Origin: Enoplolaimus lenunculus
Lineage: Eukaryota > Nematoda > Enoplea > Enoplida > Thoracostomopsidae
NCBI GenBank assembly: GCA_030248215.1
Contig: JASANG010003443.1
Location: forward strand, 62,001-126,000
Length of the DNA stretch: 64,000 nt
Direction: 5' to 3'
The stretch's first letter is position 1; each line of letters opens with the position of its first letter. Made by a program: the position numbers and the translations under genes. Below are positions 36,901-64,000 of this stretch, piece by piece. Under the pieces are notes generated by a model. That model ran no database searches. It was not told where the DNA came from and saw only the letters and a program-made list of their open reading frames with translations.

Positions 36901-37135
36901 GCCTTTTAATTTGCCTGATTGTAATATTACAAAACTGCTTCGCGGCAAGTGAAATTGTGCTTCTATTATCATTCTCAAGTAGTTCTTTCAATTTTTTACG
37001 TTCGGTTACGCAACTGCTACCTAACAAATTCTCTTCAAAACCGGAATGTTCTAGCCCTTGAACGAATTCTTTTACAGTTTTAGGGATCGCAATTAACCTT
37101 TGCAGTTTTTCTGCACTTTTGGATTTCCATTTCAC
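33986..37135 (-). CDS. DDE-type transposase of the 9.9 kb transposon, spliced
   Basis: The main exon, 37135 to 35538, encodes 532 residues and ends at a GTAAGT donor. Residues ~150-200 contain a helix-turn-helix-like stretch (SIQQYLHKYYNTTKISRSTV). The catalytic core shows Asp237/238 (AMDDAAAIRLD), Asp338 (RRDGGPSEAP) and Glu382 (RNDVERVNG), a D-D-E layout. It ends with a Cys/His cluster (CCGENPECPHSVC). Further 3' exons lie at about 34971-34734 (FAYAPINPIAATKLLQYA; Cys cluster CLECKGKCRGHYL; GTAAGA donor) and 34200-33986 (EEETRREIDRLWALHKN, stop). The last junction keeps phase. The acceptor of the middle exon is unclear, and either a small frame slip or an unusual site is present. The overall pattern matches a group of unnamed metazoan proteins I remember with DGGPDENP and ERRMAPLS motifs; this is from memory, not searched. 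Confidence 0.78.
35342..35511. mobile_element. hAT-like MITE, 170 bp, in first intron of the transposase
   Basis: Ends GAGTGTAAACGG and CAGTTACACTTT are near-inverse. The flanks GTTTTTAC (35334-35341) and ATTTTTAC (35512-35519) agree at 7 of 8 bases. The interior alternates GGAAACGG-type blocks. It belongs to the same subfamily as 44942-45279 and lies inside the intron that starts at 35537. Confidence 0.75.
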
Positions 37136-37291
37136 TTTTCAAAAATCGTGTCAATTTACTATTTGGTAAAAAAAACTGTTTCAATTTCCCATTGCTATAC
37201 ATTTTATTTTCGCAAGTGGGAAATGGAATTCAAAAACTCGTTTCCAATACCATATACGGATTAAAATTTGTTTCAATTTTCCTTTCGGTCG

Positions 37292-37397
37292 CATTTTCTG
37301 TTTTCAATTTCCTATTTGTAGCCTTTTTCCAAACTCAAGTTGGAAATTGGCGTCGCCAAATTCCACATGCGGGGCACACAATAAAATGGATGACGCA
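37292..37397 (-). repeat. Right terminal inverted repeat of the 9.9 kb transposon
   Basis: Exact reverse complement of the left end, followed by TTA at 37398-37400. The transposase start codon (37135, minus strand) lies only about 160 bp inside it, so the repeat and the subterminal GGAAATTGAAAC motifs probably also contain the transposase promoter. Confidence 0.9.
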
Positions 37398-37730
37398 TTA
37401 CACAACAGTTCTGTTCAATCGGAAGATTTGCCGAACCACGATGACGTGTCAGATTCAAGCAATTATAGTTCGGATCAATTGGATCACAAGGATGGACACA
37501 GCAGCTGGTCCAATTCTTACACAACATCTGACAATCAACCGAATCCTCGGAAAGAAAATGCTCATAATCAAAGTTCTAATAATTTAGCTTCTGCCGACTC
37601 ACGTTCAGACAATTTGCGAAGCCCCGATAACCCAAACGATCGATCAAACTCTGCCGAACCATGCCTCGAGCCATGTTGCGTGCCATTGCGCAGGCTTCCA
37701 CAGCAAGCTATTGCTGATACCACTTTGTAG
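37386..37730 (+). other. Open frame rich in Ser/Asn/Asp starting inside the right transposon end; unrecognised
   Basis: The ATG at 37386 lies within the terminal repeat, and the frame then runs through unique flanking DNA: MDDALHNSSVQSEDLPNHDD ... PCLEPCCVPLRRLPQQAIAD and a stop, 114 codons. The composition is low complexity, with no family match. It could be a chance frame, an old coding exon that captured the transposon edge, or a previous neighbour's exon. No splice or promoter evidence decides. Confidence 0.3.
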
Positions 37731-37867
37731 CAATATTATTACCGGACTCGTAGCCAAAAGAAGGCCAGGGGGCGCTCAGCTCTCCGGAATACTTTTGGTT
37801 CTTCTTGAGATGTCTCACATAGCTTCCAACAACGTATAACTCTGGTCCTTAGTCTAAGTGGGCCAGG

Positions 37868-38300
37868 GTGGCTCAGTTTTTCTGGAAAACTGATCCATCA
37901 AAATTTCAACGTAGCGTGTATTTTATGGAAATCCATATTGAAAACAGGCATTTTGAAACTGTTCATAATGGAGCACCAGACGCTTGTAGCAAAACTATGC
38001 CACAAATGCAAGATCGCAACATCGATGATAGTGATCAGGGACTGTCGCATTTGGACCACAGATACGAAGCTGCTATTCAGGTTTAAGCGCCGGCCTCATG
38101 TAGCAGAAATACACCATAAATGCTCGACTGCAACATTGACCAAAGGGATCCAGAACTGTCGTGTTTATATAACAAACATATTGGTGCTATTCAGATTGAA
38201 GCACGGACCAGTGGTCGGAAAACTATTCCGCAAATTTCAGATGGCAACATCGATGAAAGTGATCAAGTCTTTTACTCTTGGACAATAACCCAGCAGTTTC
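37868..38300 (+). repeat. Degenerate ~120-bp tandem repeat with broken coding sense, three units
   Basis: Units begin near 37960, 38078 and 38195 and share AGCAAAACTATGCCACAAAT-, GCAACATCGATGATAGTGAT- and GCTATTCAGGTTTAAGC-like words. Unit 1 can read QDRNIDDSDQGLSHLDHRYE. In the later units the related protein words occur in different frames. Whether this was ever a gene is unclear. Confidence 0.45.
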
Positions 38301-41041
38301 CGTCGATGTTGTACAACCGACTGTTGCACCGCAACTTCGTGGTGTAATTAACAAAACCGACGTTGAAAATACTACTGGTTCAAAACACATATTTGACCAT
38401 CGTGATTCAAAAAAAGGTAACTGATTTCAACGACTGTATACCGTTTTACCTGAAATGCAAGATTCTTTTTCGGCTTTATCTCATCACATCAATCTGATGA
38501 TGAATAAAATGTTCCATTACACTTTTGGTTTAAAGCCCAAATGATCGTTTGGTTTTAATTACAGTATACCATTGTTGCAATTTAACGTATATACTGCCCG
38601 AATTTAAAAAGTGTTTTCATGCTCGCACAACGCGAATAAGCAGACTTTTACCTGAAAGAACTTACTGGAAATTGTTCTGTAAAAGACAAATATTGCTAAA
38701 CTGTAGTTAGCCGAATTTAGATGGGACTGATATTTATTTTGCCTGTCTAAAGGGCACCTGTGTTGTTCGATTCCGTCTTGCTATTCGATTTACGCCTATT
38801 CACTGGCACTCAAAAGGAGAACACTTCTAATACACCATCTTAATCGGACCACTACACTAGCGTAAAAATTGGTACAAGAAATTGTTTAAATTTTACAGTT
38901 TTCGCATTGTAAAAGAGCGCCTTATCAAGGTAAAAATCAAATTTTTCAAAAATTCAAGTTTGTTACGCTAAAAATGTCCGTAGCACTTATAACCAATAGA
39001 TGTGCAAACAAGCGAACTTTGACGATATATAATTATATATTTGAAAGCATCGTACTGTGCGTATGCAAAAATTGTTTGTTTTGCTCGCATAAAACAGGAA
39101 GACATTCCGTGGCTATCGGTCGAGTATAAACCCAGGGAAGCGGTATGCTTGCCGATGCATTAAGAAGACTATAATATTTTGAAAAACAATGACTGTATTT
39201 TACTGCATGTATACATTACTCTAACACCGGGTCTGGTGCAATGTACCTTCGGAGCAAGCTGAATGTGCTGAACTAAGTCTGGCATGTGCTGCGAGTCTTA
39301 AATTACCAAGTTTCAACCTAGGTGGAAAGCTACCGCTCAAAAAACACATCCTTCAAAAATCGTGTATCCACAAGTGCGTCAAACTCCTGAATTTACCGGT
39401 AAAATATGTCATATTTACACGACATAGGTCATAACGTGCGATCGACAGGCTTGATTGTTTGCTATTGCCTTAGCACTGTATTTCTTTTGCGACGTATGCT
39501 ATACGTATACACTTAGAACGCAAGTTGATTGTTTTGATATATAAGGCTGTATTGTTTCTGTTGCAAAAACAATGCTGTTAGAAAATGAAATATAGGTTGC
39601 GCTGGCTGAGAAATGTCTAAAAAATAGATTGCGTTGACTGAGAAGCGTCTAAACTATTTACTCACGCATAGTTGAGGGCAGGAACAGTAGTACAAGCATA
39701 TTCCTCACAGGTTTGTGAAATCGCACTTAAACTATGCCACCAGCTTTGCATGTGCACTACATGCAAATGAACTCTAAGAACTCAGGCAAGCTACAAAATT
39801 TTTAAGTTTTTAACAGCATACAAATCTTAGAGCACATTTTCTTGCTGGAACGGGAGGCACATCCTCGGATTCGAGCACGCTTTGCATATCGAATGGTTTG
39901 TTTTTATCTACAAGATCGTTCCCATCTAATTTTTCTCCGAATCGGTACTACACGTCAGCTTGGTTTTCGGAGCTACAAATCAGCATGTAAGAAGCGCATG
40001 GAGATCCTCTGAGGTATCAGTATTTAGTTCTTGTAGTGCTGAGTAAAACACCGATAAACCTTTGCAGTGATCACAGATCACAAGCAATTGATTTGGCTCA
40101 AGGTGACACTTGTTATCAGCCTCTTTCCGTGCACGTTGTATGACGACGGTGTCCCTCATTGTTTGCAAAATTTATAGCGCTTTAAGTTGTGTTTTCTTAC
40201 ACGCAAATTACGTAGCTATAGCCTTAAAAATGTATAAATTGCAGTTCCGCGTTTTGATGGTGCGGGAGGTTCCAAATAGAATTCTGATAAAATTTCGTTT
40301 ATTTTGAATTTAGTTGGCGACGTTGTAAACCAGATAGTGTGCACAGTATACCTCTCCATTGAGCAAATGCCTATGTATGCTTACGTGTTAAATTTTCAAC
40401 AATGTCTTGTTCTTAAAGTCCATCCTATTGTCCACTCTATACCGTTTTGACAACGCAACATTCATGAATCTGTTTTCAGGGATTATTTATGATAAGTAGC
40501 ACAATTGTTTCAGTGAACTCGTTTTTAACAGTTTGTTTACTTATCTTGATTTTGGAAATCGAACGACATCGAAATTAAAATTGGAACTATTTCATTTGCT
40601 ATAATTTAAGTTGTATGTTTGTTGTTTTCCCGAAATTTCGATTACGTCCGTTTAGCGCTGACGACCTATTAGAACCACGCGAAGTATTATAAAGTAAGAA
40701 TTATTTGTTTTAGTTTTTGACTAAATAATAACTATATATGCAAAATATCGCAATTCCGAATAGACATAGAATCATACCTAACGTAAAAGATTTGAGTGGA
40801 GTCCATTCTGAAAAAATTTGTGTGGAACCCTTGGAAAAAGTATTATCGAAAAACATCTCGTCATCGTGGGCGAAATAACTTTAGATTATTAGTTTTCATG
40901 GCTCTGCTTTTTGTGGCTCACAACGCACAAACCCCCAACTGAGCAATTATTGGGGCCTCAACCTCCGTGCCCAAAACTATGCTTTTTTAGTATTATGCTG
41001 GTTATCGTTTATTTTAGTTTTTTTATAATTGGCGGTCGAAT

Positions 41042-41659
41042 TGCACCCGGGTCCGGGCATTCCGGTTATATATACCGCGTATTTTCGCCGTAAAATTGTG
41101 GGCGCAGGTCTAGATTTTGGTTTTGAAAAATGCTGCGACCGGGTTTTCCAACAAAAAGTTCCGGTTCCGGGTTTTGCAAAATCTCCCGGACAAAATACAC
41201 GAACTACAATGATTTATCGCACACGTATTTTATTTATGCACACGCTTGCTTTTGAAAAAAATTTGTGCTTTTATTAAACATAAAATTAATTGCGTTAGAA
41301 TAGGCCATTGGTCGCTATCACGCAATTCAATATGTATAAAGTATCCCTCGTCAGAAACTTGTGGATTCGCCATTTGTTAACTCGGACGCAGCATATATTT
41401 TGGTTAGGCTTTGTACTCACGTTTTAGCCTGTGGTTACGCCTCTTGCTGCACGATTATAGTTTCGCGGCCCTGCGACATGTAAGTCCGGTCCTGCTGCTA
41501 GAACATACGTATATGGAGACTAAATCTAAATTTCAACGGTTTGTCCTAAAAATTTTGTTTATTATAATTCTTAAATTTTAAGGCCAATATTTCAGGTGTA
41601 TGCTATGAAAAGTTCCGAGTTCAGGTCCGACTTTCCACTTTGAGAAATTCCGGATCCGG
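41042..41659. mobile_element. hAT-like MITE, ~620 bp, just upstream of Cav1
   Basis: The left end GCACCCGGGTCCGG and the right end CCGGATCCGGGGGTGC are inverse. CCGGTTCCGGG-type blocks lie inside. The flanks TCGAATT and TCTAATT are only a partial match, so the limits are provisional. If the Cav1 first exon or promoter lies upstream of 41893, this element is within or beside it. Confidence 0.5.
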
Positions 41660-41864
41660 GGGTGCTCTAATTAGCTGAGGACTTTTGGGTGGAAGATGGT
41701 AAAATTTTCTTGGAATATGTAGTCAGATTGATGGAATTCTGAGGTCTAGCTGAACACGAATATATCAAAATTTTACAACCATTGTATTCCTTGATTTTCC
41801 AACACTGTTTCACGCTTCACCATCTACAAGGCCCAAACACAAGTGATACTGGTTTTTAAAAGTC

Positions 41865-63919
<22,055 letters not shown>

Positions 63920-64000
63920 GTGAGTGGTAGCCATATAATTTTGGATGGCACTAGTTGTATTGGCTTTTGTCAAATATCCTGATTTGATTTTGGGGCAGCT

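Larger units (their letters stand above)
27513..37397 (-). mobile_element. 9.9 kb two-gene DNA transposon with 106-bp perfect inverted repeats and TTA target duplication
   Basis: Bases 27513-27618 and 37292-37397 are perfect reverse complements (106 of 106, compared base by base; outer end TGCGTCATCCATTTTATTGT). Both are flanked by TTA (27510-27512 and 37398-37400), and similarity stops abruptly at both ends, as expected for a transposon with a 3-bp target duplication. Internally, the minus strand carries a DDE-type transposase next to the right end and a second acidic-protein gene. Repeats of GGAAATTGAAA lie just inside both ends (e.g. 27597, 27721, 27781, and in inverse at 37180-37320) and may be transposase-binding sites. 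TTA duplications are known for PIF/Harbinger, but the protein does not look like theirs. The interior also holds nested MITEs and a 753-bp tandem array. Confidence 0.82.
37401..41864. other. Intergenic region between the large transposon and Cav1
   Basis: Holds the Ser/Asn-rich frame and degenerate tandem repeat just beside the transposon, a fragment of the TTAGGC family near 39675 (AGTAGTACAAGCATATTCCT), and a hAT-like MITE (41042-41659). The 38.3-41.0 kb part shows nothing I can name. The Cav1 promoter and perhaps its first exon should lie here, but I cannot place them. Confidence 0.5.

Noticed and set aside
27513-37397. Large capsid- or polymerase-bearing element
   Set aside because: The size fits, but the only long frames are a DDE transposase and an acidic protein. 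There is no polymerase, capsid or protease sequence, and the 3-bp target duplication differs from that expected.
37192-37587. 131-codon frame across the right transposon end
   Set aside because: It lies over the terminal and subterminal repeats in a frame with hydrophobic AT-driven composition. No homology.

Overview
This is a 64 kb piece of an AT-rich animal genome with large, repeat-filled introns and intergenic space. Two features suggest a nematode or close relative. The short motif TTAGGC (read as CCTAAG), which is the nematode telomere repeat, is scattered through the window, mostly inside small transposons. The host genes also have many short exons with ordinary GT-AG introns. The nematode assignment is an inference. 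No tRNA, rRNA or CRISPR array was recognised.

Host genes, both on the + strand. (1) About 16.1-23.9 kb holds a six-exon gene for a ~409-residue protein. It has a Ser-rich N-terminus and two tandem Ras-association (RA) like domains, and a possible alternative last exon lies at 25.0 kb. (2) About 41.9 kb to the right edge holds the pore-forming alpha-1 subunit of an L-type voltage-gated calcium channel (Cav1; egl-19 in C. elegans). Twenty-three exons were assembled by hand with matching splice phases. They cover the N-terminus, all of domain I, the beta-subunit binding (AID) motif, all of domain II, the II-III linker and domain III through S5. The gene continues past the window. Its third intron is 11 kb long and contains two striking tandem-repeat arrays (124-bp and 123/131-bp units).

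Between the genes, at 27,513-37,397, sits a 9.9 kb DNA transposon bounded by a perfect 106-bp inverted repeat and a TTA target duplication. On its minus strand it carries a spliced DDE-type transposase gene (35.5-37.1 kb plus two 3' exons) and a second spliced gene for an acidic, Asn/Asp-rich protein (33.0-31.5 kb). This two-gene element is the strongest candidate in the window for an undescribed system. It has itself been hit by at least three small hAT-like elements with 8-bp target duplications, and it contains a 753-bp tandem array built from TTAGGC-bearing MITEs.

The rest (0-16 kb, 24-27.5 kb, 37.4-41.8 kb and most introns) is non-coding DNA dominated by short non-autonomous elements. 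These include a TTAGGC-carrying MITE family, a CGACAA-ended family, a hAT-like family rich in CCGGAA blocks, mariner-like MITEs, a piggyBac-like remnant, a LINE remnant and several local tandem duplications.
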